The notes: generated from the letters alone by a model not told the origin. DNA of 64,000 nt from Planococcus sp. MB-3u-03 (GCF_002833405.1 NZ_CP025135.1:3143501-3207500), one strand, 5' to 3'. Numbered from the stretch's first letter, positions 17,661-26,261 are shown. Translations and numbers: made by a program.

Positions 17661-18248
17661 TTGCTAAAGAAACTAAATAGAATTTTTATGATTTCAATGG
17701 TCATATTGTTTTTATTCATCATAGCAGCCTGCAGCTCCCAAACAGAAGACACACAACAAGAAGTCGTAGAGCCTAATAAACAAGACACTCAAGAAGAGTA
17801 TCTAGGACGAAATCTTGAGATAGGGGTATTAGGCACTCCGCCAGAAATAGACTCAGAGAAAATCACTTTCAGTACGGTGGAGATCGAAGAGTTGAGTATC
17901 GAAACAGTCGAACAATACGATAGTTTTTTCGTCATGAAAGAGTATTTAGAAAGGGCTGCTGATGGTCCCTATACTGAAGTATTTGCAAATTCAGATGTTC
18001 TCTTTTTCTTCATCAAAACGGAAGCTTATTACTTTCCCTTTGTAGATGATGAGATAAGTTACATAGATTATTCCAAGAGAGTCCATGATGAGGAAATCTT
18101 TTCTTCAGGTTATTACCCAGCAGCTAAAGAAGGCGCTGCAGGTTGGCAATTTAACATTTTAGCAAAGGATCTTACTGAGAAAGAACATAAAGAAATTGTT
18201 AGAGGACTTTATTACGAGATGTTTAATGTCATTAGAGATTTAAAATAA
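17661..18248 (+). CDS. Putative lipoprotein, function unknown
   Basis: This 195-residue protein has a lysine-containing N-terminus, a hydrophobic stretch and lipobox IIAAC at about residues 20-24, so it is probably lipid-anchored outside the membrane. The rest is acidic and contains FFVMKEYLERA and IDYSKRVHDEE. I do not recognise the family. The start is TTG at 17661, placed 10 bases after AAGGGAG; the next ATG lies inside the hydrophobic core. It is the only forward-strand gene in the palindrome array and lies between copies P1 and P2. Confidence 0.75.
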   Translation: MLKKLNRIFMISMVILFLFIIAACSSQTEDTQQEVVEPNKQDTQEEYLGRNLEIGVLGTPPEIDSEKITFSTVEIEELSIETVEQYDSFFVMKEYLERAADGPYTEVFANSDVLFFFIKTEAYYFPFVDDEISYIDYSKRVHDEEIFSSGYYPAAKEGAAGWQFNILAKDLTEKEHKEIVRGLYYEMFNVIRDLK

Positions 18249-18266
18249 ATAATAAGACGGTTACCC

Positions 18267-18291
18267 CCCCCACTTAATAAAAAAGTGGAGG
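18267..18291 (+). terminator. Possible terminator after the lipoprotein
   Basis: The stem CCCCACTT / AAGTGGAG has a short loop. The T tract after it is poor (GATTTATT), so efficiency is doubtful. Confidence 0.45.
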
Positions 18292-18321
18292 ATTTATTCT
18301 GTTCTCTATTTGATTGGATCT

Positions 18322-18353
18322 GAATGGAACTTAATTGCTATCAAGTTCCATTC
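18322..18353. repeat. Array palindrome P2
   Basis: Perfect 11-base arms GAATGGAACTT and AAGTTCCATTC around a 10-base loop that begins AATTGC. Both arms carry the same compensating G-for-T and C-for-A changes relative to other copies, so the pairing has been kept. Confidence 0.85.
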
Positions 18354-18499
18354 ACTTTGTTAGAAATTAATGAAATCTAATTATTAGATATGACACTTAT
18401 TGATATTAATTAGTATTTTTTTCTAACTCAAGCAAATACCGTATTGATGTCAAACTAGGTCCCCTTGAGAGTGAAATCAAAGATAAGAAGTATCAAGAT

Positions 18500-18679
18500 T
18501 CATTGTTCATGTTTACTTTTTTTGGCTGCATTGGAATTGAGATAGATGGTATATCCAACTGTTATGAGCAAAAATATAATTCCATAACCAATCTCTAGAT
18601 TCAGCCAATATACAGATAAAATTAATGTTATGGCGACAATGATGAGCAGTTGCAGGCTTGATCGATGATATTTATTCAT
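18500..18679 (-). CDS. Small membrane protein, function unknown
   Basis: A 59-residue protein with two hydrophobic helices (about residues 9-27 and 30-48) and a basic C-terminus (NAAKKSKHEQ). The ATG at 18679 is preceded by GAGGTGG; an upstream in-frame ATG at 18694 has no such site. I do not recognise it. It is the single gene between palindromes P2 and P3. Confidence 0.6.
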   Translation of the reverse strand: MNKYHRSSLQLLIIVAITLILSVYWLNLEIGYGIIFLLITVGYTIYLNSNAAKKSKHEQ

Positions 18680-18742
18680 TGCTTTCCACCTCATTTCCCG
18701 TTCGATTATTTATGTAGAGGAACGACCTATAAATCTCGGAAG

Positions 18743-18775
18743 GAATGTAACTTAATTCAGATTAGTGAAAATCCA
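18743..18775. repeat. Array palindrome P3 (right arm decayed)
   Basis: The left arm GAATGTAACTTAATTC is intact; the right half (AGTGAAAATCCAT) no longer pairs well. Confidence 0.6.
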
Positions 18776-18810
18776 TACTTCGAAAATTAACTTTTAGAAT
18801 TAAATCTTTT

Positions 18811-19185
18811 CTAGCGATTTAAATTCTCACTATCAATTTCTGGAGGTTCTTTCTCTTTCTCTGTTAACTTCAAGCTGGTCAATCCAGAGAACAAGGCAAA
18901 TATTAGTGCACCTTGCCAAGTGATTGAAATGTTCGTCATGAAGTTATCAAGCAGTTCAATTAACGCAAAAGTAAGCAGTGCATTTAAACTAAATACCAAC
19001 CATCCCTTACTTGATTGAATCATGCCAACCGATTTTAACGCTTTTGGTATGGCATTTGTAATGAGTGAGAGAGGCATTTCTAGAAATAGATATAGAAAAA
19101 AGAAAAATACTAGAGCACCAATTGAGTCATATTGAAAGCCCAGCACTCTTAAGAAGATGTATTCAAAAAACGTGATAATCATCAA
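18811..19185 (-). CDS. YrvL-like membrane protein
   Basis: A 124-residue protein with three or four hydrophobic helices and an acidic tail. The stretch FQYDSIGALVFFFFLYLFLEMPLSLITNAIPKAL resembles the YrvL family of Bacillales, implicated there in regulation of cell-wall stress genes; the match is by eye only. The frame stays open upstream of the ATG at 19185. A strong AAGGGGGG lies eight bases before an in-frame CTG at 19236, so the true start may be that CTG, or a mutated ATG, giving about 141 residues (LNKIKTISICACVV at the front). It is the only gene between P3 and P4. Confidence 0.7.
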   Translation of the reverse strand: MMIITFFEYIFLRVLGFQYDSIGALVFFFFLYLFLEMPLSLITNAIPKALKSVGMIQSSKGWLVFSLNALLTFALIELLDNFMTNISITWQGALIFALFSGLTSLKLTEKEKEPPEIDSENLNR

Positions 19186-19266
19186 AATTGTGAGGACGAC
19201 ACATGCACAGATGCTAATTGTTTTGATTTTATTCAGTTCGAACGCCCCCCTTGCTATTATGTACGT

Positions 19267-19299
19267 GAATGTAACTTAACTGCAATTACGTTACATATC
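19267..19299. repeat. Array palindrome P4
   Basis: GAATGTAACTTAACTGC on the left and ACGTTACATATC on the right, pairing over about nine bases with mismatches. Confidence 0.7.
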
Positions 19300-19347
19300 A
19301 TTTTCATATTCTCAATCCTTCTAAACAGTGCCTCTTACTGTCGATTT

Positions 19348-20283
19348 TCAATTTTGATCTAAATTAAATTCTTTGAGATTCAGCAACAATTCAATGAGTC
19401 TAGTAAATAAACTGCGTTGAGCTGGATTCTCCCAATCCTCTTTCACATCCGCCATCAACCACATCACTTCATCTAGAAAGATATGTTCGAGTGCTTTCGG
19501 CCAGCATGTTTTCTCTTCTTGGGATAAGGTTACGAATTCCCCATATCCGCTTAGAAATAAATCCCATTGATTTCTTGTGAACGGCTGGTCCGGTGCCGAA
19601 ATCAGTTCGTTGTGAAACAGCAGCAAAACCAATGCTAAATCAAAGATACGGGGAACCCATGTCGCATTATCTGGATCAATCAAATATGGTTGAGGGGTAT
19701 AAATAAGATTGTTCGCTTTAAAATCATACGGTGTTGCAACAGATGGCAATGCAATTTCCTTCAACTCCTCCTGTTGATAAACAGCCTTTAATAAACGGCT
19801 CTTTAATTCAAGGCCTATTACGATCCCATGCGGAGCTGCATTCTCCACAATATCTTGGAAACTCTCGTCAACTTCCTCTTCGGTAAAGTCATATACATCG
19901 TACTCCTCCAATTCAAATTCATTCCCAGAAGACGATAGTGAATGTATCCTTCCGAGCAACCTGCCTGCTTCCATAATTTCATGAGGCGTCGCTGAATAAG
20001 GTTCTCCTGTGATGAAAGGGTACACAACGAAGGTATTCTCCTCAAAAGTCATCGGATTGTTCGCTGGAATCTTTGCTGGAGTGACCACCTCAATGCCTTG
20101 TTCGTTCAACTTTTTTATGTAATCCATAAGATGATGTGCTTTTTGAATGGGGTGCTGCGTTTTTTTAATTATGAAATCCCCTTCTGTACCTGCCACCCGG
20201 TAGACCGGCGAAAACGGGTAGATACTGACTGGCTCTTTTTCGGCTTCGAAACCAAATTTCTTCACGATGGTTTTAGCATTCAT
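19348..20283 (-). CDS. Phosphotransferase, APH/choline-kinase-like family
   Basis: A protein of about 311 residues with the kinase-like fold seen in YerI and homoserine-kinase-like proteins. The N-terminal lobe has YRVAGTEGDFIIKKT (nucleotide-binding Lys), then FVVYPFITGEPY as hinge. The HxDxxxxN loop is altered to ATPYDFKANN, and the metal site reads YLIDPDNA. Loss of the catalytic-loop His means activity is not assured. The ATG at 20283 has GAGGAGG. The substrate is unknown; relatives phosphorylate small alcohols or antibiotics. Confidence 0.78.
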   Translation of the reverse strand: MNAKTIVKKFGFEAEKEPVSIYPFSPVYRVAGTEGDFIIKKTQHPIQKAHHLMDYIKKLNEQGIEVVTPAKIPANNPMTFEENTFVVYPFITGEPYSATPHEIMEAGRLLGRIHSLSSSGNEFELEEYDVYDFTEEEVDESFQDIVENAAPHGIVIGLELKSRLLKAVYQQEELKEIALPSVATPYDFKANNLIYTPQPYLIDPDNATWVPRIFDLALVLLLFHNELISAPDQPFTRNQWDLFLSGYGEFVTLSQEEKTCWPKALEHIFLDEVMWLMADVKEDWENPAQRSLFTRLIELLLNLKEFNLDQN

Positions 20284-20429
20284 TTTATTCCTCCTCGTTT
20301 TTAATAATGGATTCTTTTGTTTGAGATCCATCATTTATACTCCGCCTCTATATTTTACCAATATTTAGAAAAAATAATAAATATGTAGATATACACCCTA
20401 AAAGCATTCGCAAAAGTAAAATTTTAAGT

Positions 20430-20463
20430 ACAAAAAAAAGAAAGCTAGTTTACTACTAGCTCC
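20430..20463 (-). terminator. Terminator of the GntR-ABC operon
   Basis: Read on the reverse strand, AGCTAGT and ACTAGCT form a hairpin followed by TTTCTTTTTTTT. It lies 180 bases after the permease stop. The remaining gap of about 300 bases holds no other structure I can support. Confidence 0.65.
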
Positions 20464-20643
20464 GTAATATTTAAATATCTTCTACTAGACTCAATAGAAG
20501 TTAGTCATTTATTAATTTCCGTAAAATTATTGAATATTCTACTCAAGGTCATCAATAAAAATTGATTTAGGTTTACTTCTATTTGTCGGCTTTAAATCAT
20601 ATCAAAGTGAAGGAAATCTTTTCAGAGCGCACAAAGAATTCAC

Positions 20644-21249
20644 TTAGAACGCTTTTCGTTGATAAATAAGGGTAGTAATTCCCCACGAAGTGAGATAGAG
20701 TCCCACGATAATAAGTGTGGCCCACGTATATAAAGTTGTAACGGATAAGTTGACTATAAAATCAATCATTCCTGTTAAGTGCTCGGCTATAAACAATCCT
20801 ATCGGTCTTGCTAAAAAGGTTAAAAGGATAAAGGTGGCGAGAATAACAGTCGTAATATAGCCTGGTTTGAGTATTTGAAACAATGGAAATGTTAGTGCAG
20901 CAAATAACAAGAATAAGCCACTGCCAATTGAAATATCAGTCAGTGTAAATGGTGTGTTGAAAACGAATAAGGCTAAACTTGTGATCCCAATAGCTAAAAC
21001 CATATAAACAATAGCTCCCAGGTAGCGTGATGCGATAATTTCCCTACGCGTATAAGGCAAGGAATTTAATAATATATTCGTCTCTACTTTTTCATCGTAA
21101 GCGTAAGTATTAAAGGGAATAAAAATACTGGCAACGAGAATAGTTAGAATTGGTGGTGCCCCCATAATGATAAAGAATAAGATCGCAGGAATAAATAACA
21201 GCAACTGCCTTTTTTGGAGTATGACGTCGCGTCGAATTAAATTAAACAT
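20644..21249 (-). CDS. ABC-2 transporter permease (PmtB/YtrC-like)
   Basis: A 201-residue protein with six hydrophobic helices and the short cytoplasmic motif DEKVETNILLNSLPYTRREIIASRYLG, typical of the ABC2_membrane_2 permeases found with GntR/YtrA regulators. Related modules in staphylococci (pmt) export amphipathic peptides, and YtrABC-type operons respond to cell-envelope agents. Its start overlaps the ATPase stop by eight bases, so the two are coupled. The cargo is unknown. Confidence 0.82.
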   Translation of the reverse strand: MFNLIRRDVILQKRQLLLFIPAILFFIIMGAPPILTILVASIFIPFNTYAYDEKVETNILLNSLPYTRREIIASRYLGAIVYMVLAIGITSLALFVFNTPFTLTDISIGSGLFLLFAALTFPLFQILKPGYITTVILATFILLTFLARPIGLFIAEHLTGMIDFIVNLSVTTLYTWATLIIVGLYLTSWGITTLIYQRKAF

Positions 21250-22108
21250 GCGATAAACCTCCCTTCAAGTAGTACATGATATCTTCAAGAGATGCGCGTT
21301 CAATGACAACGGCCTCTCCGAAAATAGCTTTTACTGCCTGACTATTGTCTGATAAGGCTTCAAATCCGGTTGAAGACCGGTGAACGTGGATAAAAGATTT
21401 TTCAGTGTCTTTATCCAGAAGATCTAATCTTCCTTTTACGATGACATAATTATCAGCTATATCGTGAATGGTGTGATTAAATACCAACTCTCCACTTTGA
21501 ATAAATGCGATATAGTCTGCTATACGATCTAAATCAGATGTAATATGCGTAGAGAAAAAGATAGTACGCTTTCCATCAATCATCAATTCCTGCAATAAAT
21601 CCAATAGTTCGCGTCTAAAAATGGGGTCTAAGCCTGCTGTTGGCTCGTCCATAATAATCAGTTCCGCATGATGTGATAAGGCTATCGCCAATGAGGCCTT
21701 CATCTGCATGCCTTTGGAAAAAGTTTTTATTGCCTTATTAAGCGGTAATTCGAACTGTTTTATGTATTGATGAAATACTGCATCATCCCACTGTTTGTAA
21801 GCCGGGGCGACTATACGTTCAATATCTTTTAAATTTAGTCCTTCAAAGAATACATTACCATCGTATACAAACCCGATGCGCTCTTTAATCTCCTTTTCAT
21901 GCGTCTTGTACTCCAACCCAAACACTTTCACTTCTCCAGAATCTGGTTTTAAAAGGTTCATTATCATTTTTATAGTTGTTGACTTACCAGCCCCATTTGC
22001 TCCAATGAATCCTGTTACAAAGCCTTGCTTCACTTGCATATCAATGTTTTCAACAGAAAACCCTTTGAACTTCTTCGTTACGTTTTTCAATTCAATAATA
22101 TTTTCCAT
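21242..22108 (-). CDS. ABC transporter ATP-binding protein
   Basis: A protein of about 288 residues with Walker A GANGAGKST, a signature-like FSKGMQMK, Walker B LIIMDEPTAGLDP and switch His (STHIT). The C-terminal 70 residues are an extra domain as in exporters of the YtrB type. I choose the ATG at 22108 with GAGGAG eight bases before; an upstream GTG at 22117 would overlap the regulator stop but has no spaced ribosome binding site. It is the middle gene of gntR-ATPase-permease. Confidence 0.9.
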   Translation of the reverse strand: MENIIELKNVTKKFKGFSVENIDMQVKQGFVTGFIGANGAGKSTTIKMIMNLLKPDSGEVKVFGLEYKTHEKEIKERIGFVYDGNVFFEGLNLKDIERIVAPAYKQWDDAVFHQYIKQFELPLNKAIKTFSKGMQMKASLAIALSHHAELIIMDEPTAGLDPIFRRELLDLLQELMIDGKRTIFFSTHITSDLDRIADYIAFIQSGELVFNHTIHDIADNYVIVKGRLDLLDKDTEKSFIHVHRSSTGFEALSDNSQAVKAIFGEAVVIERASLEDIMYYLKGGLSHV

Positions 22109-22113
22109 CTCAA

Positions 22114-22485
22114 TCACTCCTCATATAAAATCTTCAATAGTTGCTTCAGCTCATCATAAGAAAGACCAATCTCTCGACTATTCGTTATGACAGCATTCAG
22201 CTGTTCTTCAATGACCTTCAATTTCTTTTCTTTGATCAGTTCTAAGTTTTGCTCCGCAACAAAAGAGCCTTTGCCAACAATGGAATAGATAAAGCCAGCC
22301 TTCTCCAATTCCTCATATGCACGTTTTGTCGTTATGACACTAACATGCAAATCTTTTGCGAGTTTCCGCATAGAGGGAATTGCTTCGCCTTCCTGTAGTT
22401 CCCCAATTAAAATAGCAGATTTTATTTGATATGAAATTTGTTCGTAAATCGGCTCTTTCGAACTGTTAGAAATAATTATTTGCAT
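22114..22485 (-). CDS. GntR family regulator, YtrA subfamily
   Basis: A 123-residue protein, short for GntR because the YtrA group has only the winged HTH (EPIYEQISYQIKSAILIGELQEGEAIPSMRKLAKDLHVS) plus a two-helix dimerisation tail. Such regulators repress their own ABC operon until an inhibitor is present. It is first in the operon, followed by the ATPase six bases later. AT-rich direct and inverted repeats (ATATATACTATAAATACACTATATAC near 22605-22630) upstream could include its operator. Confidence 0.9.
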   Translation of the reverse strand: MQIIISNSSKEPIYEQISYQIKSAILIGELQEGEAIPSMRKLAKDLHVSVITTKRAYEELEKAGFIYSIVGKGSFVAEQNLELIKEKKLKVIEEQLNAVITNSREIGLSYDELKQLLKILYEE

Positions 22486-22775
22486 ACTAATCCTCTTCTA
22501 AATTTTTAATATCCATATATTGTAATTTATTGTACTGATTTAAAAGTGTAAGTTTTCAAAAATTCACATCCTGAATCAATACACAATCAATAAATATAGA
22601 AATAATGTATATATACTATAAATACACTATATACAAATTCAATTTATCGTGCAACTATTATTATTTAATACAAAAGCAAGTATATTCCAGCCAGTCTAAA
22701 AGAATCGAAAGGTAATTTGATATCAACATATTCAAAATAGATTTTCAAAATCAAATCAATTTAAAAACTACTTTA

Positions 22776-22808
22776 TAAAAAGAAGATGAGTTTTCAGTCT
22801 CATCTTCT
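22776..22808 (-). terminator. Terminator after the M23 peptidase
   Basis: Perfect arms AGAAGATGAG / CTCATCTTCT with an 8-base loop and, on the reverse strand, TTTTT after the stem. The rest of the 458-base gap upstream of gntR is AT-rich with no gene I can support. Confidence 0.75.
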
Positions 22809-22943
22809 CATCTCAAATATTTAAGTAACTCCCTGTAAGCTGCGATATGTAAACTCATATTATTTCAAATTGAACTTTCTTGCTGAGTGGATATTATCTA
22901 ATTTATGATTTACAGGTGGATATAGCACTTTTCATCTTGACTA

Positions 22944-23936
22944 TTACTTAAAGAATTGGCCGATTATGCGAGGAATAAACCCTAGTACATCCGATAAAGA
23001 GAACGCGATTTCAGCTTTCTCGAAGTTATCAAGTGAAGGCTTGTCTATATCGTTTTCCAATGGTCCTTGAGTAACCGTATCACCTTGAATTGGCTGGCAC
23101 CCATCTGTAAAACGGATACAGATTGATGTACAGTTAAACAGATCCGGAGAATCCATTACCTGAAAGTGAATATGCGGTTCTGAGGAATTACCGGAATTCC
23201 CGCACAAGCCGATCATTTGGCCTTGTTGAACCGTTTCTCCTTCTCTAACTTGAATCGAATTTTGCTTAAAGTGCGCCACCAGACTGTATTCGTCAACAGA
23301 ATGCCTCATCACGACATAATTTCCAGCTGGCTGTGATTCATTCATATCCCCAGGCGTATTGTCCTTAACGCCACCGACTACTTTAACGACTTGGCCAGTT
23401 GCCGGTGCCACAAGCTCTTTGTTGAATGCAAAGTAATTTTCGTTGAGTATCTCACTCTCCCGGTACGTTTTTTTCTCTTTCATGACCACCAAATCATACG
23501 CATACCGCTGAGATTCATAAACATAGTGGTAATTTAAAAACTCATTCTTGCCGCCCCAGAAAACGAACCATTCATCTGTAATCGGCATGATAAACCTGTT
23601 TTGTGTAAAGGTTTCATCTCTTCGAGGATAGATCGTATACGGCTTCAAATAAATGCTGTGGATGATGTAATTTTCATCAAAAGAAACAAAAACTGCCTTT
23701 TTACCGCTGTTGTCCAGCCAGAGGTAATGCTTAAAATCCCCCATAGATATTTCTTCTGCCACCTGGTAACTTACTACACCTCGATTAGAGGACTTTGCTA
23801 ATTTACGGAAGTCTTCGAAGCTGATTAACTCCCTGAAATCATTTGAACACTGCTTGTAAATGATTTCAAAGTCGCCGTGTAAAAATCGGTTGCCAAATTC
23901 ACTGGGCTCTATCACTTCATCTTTTTGCAGCCTCAT
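22944..23936 (-). CDS. M23 family metallopeptidase with an N-terminal DUF3887-like domain
   Basis: This 330-residue protein has two parts. Residues 1-110 (GNRFLHGDFEIIYKQCSNDFRELISFEDFRKL) resemble the DUF3887 fold. Residues about 130-290 form an M23 (LytM) domain with the zinc ligands in the ESQRYAYDL region, LVAHFKQ and EPHIHFQV. M23 enzymes cut peptidoglycan cross-bridges. There is no signal peptide or membrane helix, which is odd for a wall hydrolase; the first residue ATG with AGGAGG is clear. It may be non-classically exported, or have another role. Confidence 0.82.
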   Translation of the reverse strand: MRLQKDEVIEPSEFGNRFLHGDFEIIYKQCSNDFRELISFEDFRKLAKSSNRGVVSYQVAEEISMGDFKHYLWLDNSGKKAVFVSFDENYIIHSIYLKPYTIYPRRDETFTQNRFIMPITDEWFVFWGGKNEFLNYHYVYESQRYAYDLVVMKEKKTYRESEILNENYFAFNKELVAPATGQVVKVVGGVKDNTPGDMNESQPAGNYVVMRHSVDEYSLVAHFKQNSIQVREGETVQQGQMIGLCGNSGNSSEPHIHFQVMDSPDLFNCTSICIRFTDGCQPIQGDTVTQGPLENDIDKPSLDNFEKAEIAFSLSDVLGFIPRIIGQFFK

Positions 23937-24127
23937 GAAAGTTCCTCCTTACTCCAACTATTAGTAACAACATGATAATCCAAGATATATATAAGTATAC
24001 GAGCAACGTTCGGCTAAAGTTCCGGTTTCATCTTTTCTTCTAGGATTAAAATCATGATTTTTAAAAATACTGACATTTAATAGGTGATCAAATCTATGGG
24101 AATAGCTCCTCTAATTTTCACCTAAAT

Positions 24128-24145
24128 CCGTTCGTAAAAGTACAC
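24128..24145. repeat. Half copy of the GTTCGTAAAAG repeat
   Basis: CCGTTCGTAAAAGTACAC matches one arm of the inverted repeats at 39331-39462. The partner arm is missing here. Confidence 0.5.
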
Positions 24146-24154
24146 ATATACAGA

Positions 24155-24202
24155 CAAAAAGGGAGAAAAGAGTCTGATTCCAGTACTTCTTTTCTCCCTT
24201 GA
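24155..24202 (-). terminator. Terminator hairpin upstream of the M23 gene
   Basis: GGGAGAAAAGA and TCTTTTCTCCC form an 11-bp stem, with TTTTT on the reverse strand. It would end transcripts arriving from the broken gene at 24437-24939. Confidence 0.75.
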
Positions 24203-24356
24203 TATTGGAATGACTTCTAATAAGTTCGGATATCTAACCCTATATCTTTTGAGATTCAAGCTTCAAAAGCATACAGAACAGCATTCTGAATGCATCATTT
24301 TTTCTAATGAAAATAGTTTGAAATGATTTTCTGGTGAAGTCAGTAAAATCCAGGAA

Positions 24357-24392
24357 CTGAATGTAACTTAATTAGACATAAGTTACATTCAG
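24357..24392. repeat. Array palindrome P5
   Basis: Perfect 14-base arms CTGAATGTAACTTA and TAAGTTACATTCAG around an 8-base loop. It lies 45 bases after the end of the broken gene. Confidence 0.9.
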
Positions 24393-24436
24393 ATTTAAAT
24401 TTTAACAACAAAAATGCCTCTCAAAAGGCATTTTCA

Positions 24437-24939
24437 GCGATATTTATGACCATTTTCTTCATCGTCTACCCATTGTTTATTCTTTAAGTCATACGATGTG
24501 CCTTCGTCGTGAAAAACAAAGTATGATGGCAAATCAATGAAGCCCACCTGCGGTTTCCCAGCATTGACGGAACCAATCTGCAAATACCTGTTGTTCTTGT
24601 GGAACTAACGTTTCCTCATTCTGCTCGTAAAAGTCAAAAATGCCTCCAGCTGATCATCATTTACCTGATAATATTCTACTTCTGGCAGGACCTCTTCACT
24701 TCCAGCAAAACTGTTTGGTCATTTCCTTCGTTGAAAACTTCGTTGGCGTCTTTATCCATGGAGAACATGGTTATGGATAGTTCGAACCTGGTAGGTTCAA
24801 TAGATGGGGTGAAATCTAAAAGGTCTATGTCAGAAGAAAAATTGTATGTAAAAATTCTTTTCATATTTGAAACCACTAAAGGAGATTCTTTCTCCAAGTT
24901 GGCTTTGATAGAACTGATATACTCATCGACCGAAAACAT
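24437..24939 (-). pseudogene. Broken small gene, SUKH-like or unknown
   Basis: Pieces of one protein appear in successive frames: MFSVDEYISSIKANLE through DANEVFNEGNDQTV, then EEVLPEVEYYQVNDDQLEAF, then DFYEQNEETLVPQEQ, then YLQIGSVNAGKPQVGFIDLP and a tail ending EENGHKYR at the stop near 24437. At least three single-base shifts are needed, two of them missing Ts in T runs. Without them it would encode about 165 residues. The part near YLQIGSVN vaguely recalls SMI1/SUKH immunity proteins; the family is not certain. It is the only gene between P5 and P6. Confidence 0.6.
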
Positions 24940-25074
24940 AAATAAACCTCCTTAAAATTGTTTAAAAGCATTGATTATGACATTGATTTACCGATTTAAA
25001 CTACTAAATATCATAACACCAATAATTGGAACTTAACTACTTATTTTATAAATATTTCAACTCTTTTAAAGGTA

Positions 25075-25530
25075 TTAATCTCCGATAAATGAATGTAACT
25101 TAATTGCTAATAAGTTACATTCGTTTTCATATTCTAAATGGTAAAGATAGAGACTCTTCTTCCATCTCTCAATCATAGACAGCAGTCTTTTCAATAATTC
25201 GAGCACATCATTTCTACAAAATACTAGACGTTCACGCCCGCCTAACACTTTTTTGTTGGAAGAATGGACGAATTCCCCAGTCAGTTCCAGCTTTTCAGGG
25301 GAATTCGTAAATAAAGAGAGCCATGCCGTAAAGATACTTTTCATAGTTGCTGCTGACGTTTGATCAAAAAGGGTCACCCCATAATAATTTATTCCTGTGT
25401 TTTCTTTCGTCATCGATATTGCTGGATTTTTACATGGAATCCAGTTCAAAGAATCGGCTATGTATTGAATCAAATCGTCTGGTATATCTATAGAGTCAAT
25501 AATGTCTATATTTTGTTCAATGCGCTTCAT
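25075..25530 (-). CDS. Hypothetical protein whose C-terminus is encoded by a repeat palindrome
   Basis: The open part encodes about 151 residues (MKRIEQNIDIIDSIDIPDDL ... ENECNLLAIKLHSFIGD). I do not recognise the family. The ATG at 25530 has no good ribosome binding site. In the same frame, a well-placed ATG at 25587 (after GGGAGG) opens MSLEHEFFLVPNTVA, but a TAA at 25540-25542 interrupts it at codon 16, so the full gene may be nonsense-mutated. Palindrome P6 (25091-25122) lies inside the 3' end and encodes the residues from about ECNLL to LHS. Confidence 0.55.
   Translation of the reverse strand: MKRIEQNIDIIDSIDIPDDLIQYIADSLNWIPCKNPAISMTKENTGINYYGVTLFDQTSAATMKSIFTAWLSLFTNSPEKLELTGEFVHSSNKKVLGGRERLVFCRNDVLELLKRLLSMIERWKKSLYLYHLEYENECNLLAIKLHSFIGD
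25091..25122. repeat. Array palindrome P6, inside a coding region
   Basis: Perfect 12-base arms GAATGTAACTTA and TAAGTTACATTC around ATTGCTAA. It overlaps the last codons of the reverse-strand gene at 25075. Confidence 0.9.
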
Positions 25531-25624
25531 CAATTCTGGTTAGGCCACTGTATTGGGCACTAAGAAAAATTCATGTTCTAGGCTCATCTTTTTTCCCTCC
25601 TTAAGCTTTCAGTTTCTGGGGTTT

Positions 25625-25658
25625 TGAATGTAACTTAATTCACATTAAGTTACATTCA
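25625..25658. repeat. Array palindrome P7
   Basis: Perfect 14-base arms TGAATGTAACTTAA and TTAAGTTACATTCA around TTCACA. It lies 85 bases after the SMI1/KNR4 gene stop. Confidence 0.9.
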
Positions 25659-25742
25659 GATTCAACAAAACGACTGCAGGTAATTGTTGAATACCTAAAA
25701 CAAAGCCACTCCAAAGCAAATTCTCTTTTTGAAAAGTATTTT

Positions 25743-26261
25743 TTATATCCCTGTAGGTCTTCTAACATCCCATTCCCAAAACTTAGAGCCTTGAGCGATA
25801 ATCAACTTTTCAAGCCAATCTTCGAATGTCATTCCAATGGATATATCGTCATCGAAATCATTTCCTGTTTCGAACCAGCTTAAATACCCGCCCTCTATAT
25901 GCTGATTCGTAACGATAAGAAAAGAACCATCGTAGCCCATGGCTACTGGATACCAGTTTTCGGGGAAGTCATCAGCGTAATACGATCTATGTTCTAAAAT
26001 TTGTTCTATCGTGTAAAGTTCTATCCCATTATTTCCACCGTCTTTAGTGGAAAAGAGGCGTCCACCGTGATGCAGTCGTAAAAATTCTTCATAATCTTGC
26101 GGTAGCTTAAATGGAAAATGCTCGATTTCTTTTTTTGTGGCAGGGGCATTTAGCTTCACATATACTTTTTCCAAATATCCATTCTCCTGTTGGACCCACA
26201 GAGCTTCATCCTTATCTAATCTTTTTTTCAAATTACTTATTGCTGAAGTTAATTTAGACAT
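25743..26261 (-). CDS. SMI1/KNR4 (SUKH) family protein
   Basis: A protein of about 172 residues. The core APATKKEIEHFPFKLPQDYEEFLRLHHGGRLF, then IELYTIEQI, then WYPVAMGYDGSFLIVTNQ, is a clear SUKH domain. SUKH proteins are often immunity partners of polymorphic or contact-dependent toxins; many are orphan copies. No toxin gene lies beside it. The ATG at 26261 has GGTGGAG; the in-frame extension upstream to 26306 has none. It is the only gene between palindromes P7 and P8. Confidence 0.85.
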   Translation of the reverse strand: MSKLTSAISNLKKRLDKDEALWVQQENGYLEKVYVKLNAPATKKEIEHFPFKLPQDYEEFLRLHHGGRLFSTKDGGNNGIELYTIEQILEHRSYYADDFPENWYPVAMGYDGSFLIVTNQHIEGGYLSWFETGNDFDDDISIGMTFEDWLEKLIIAQGSKFWEWDVRRPTGI

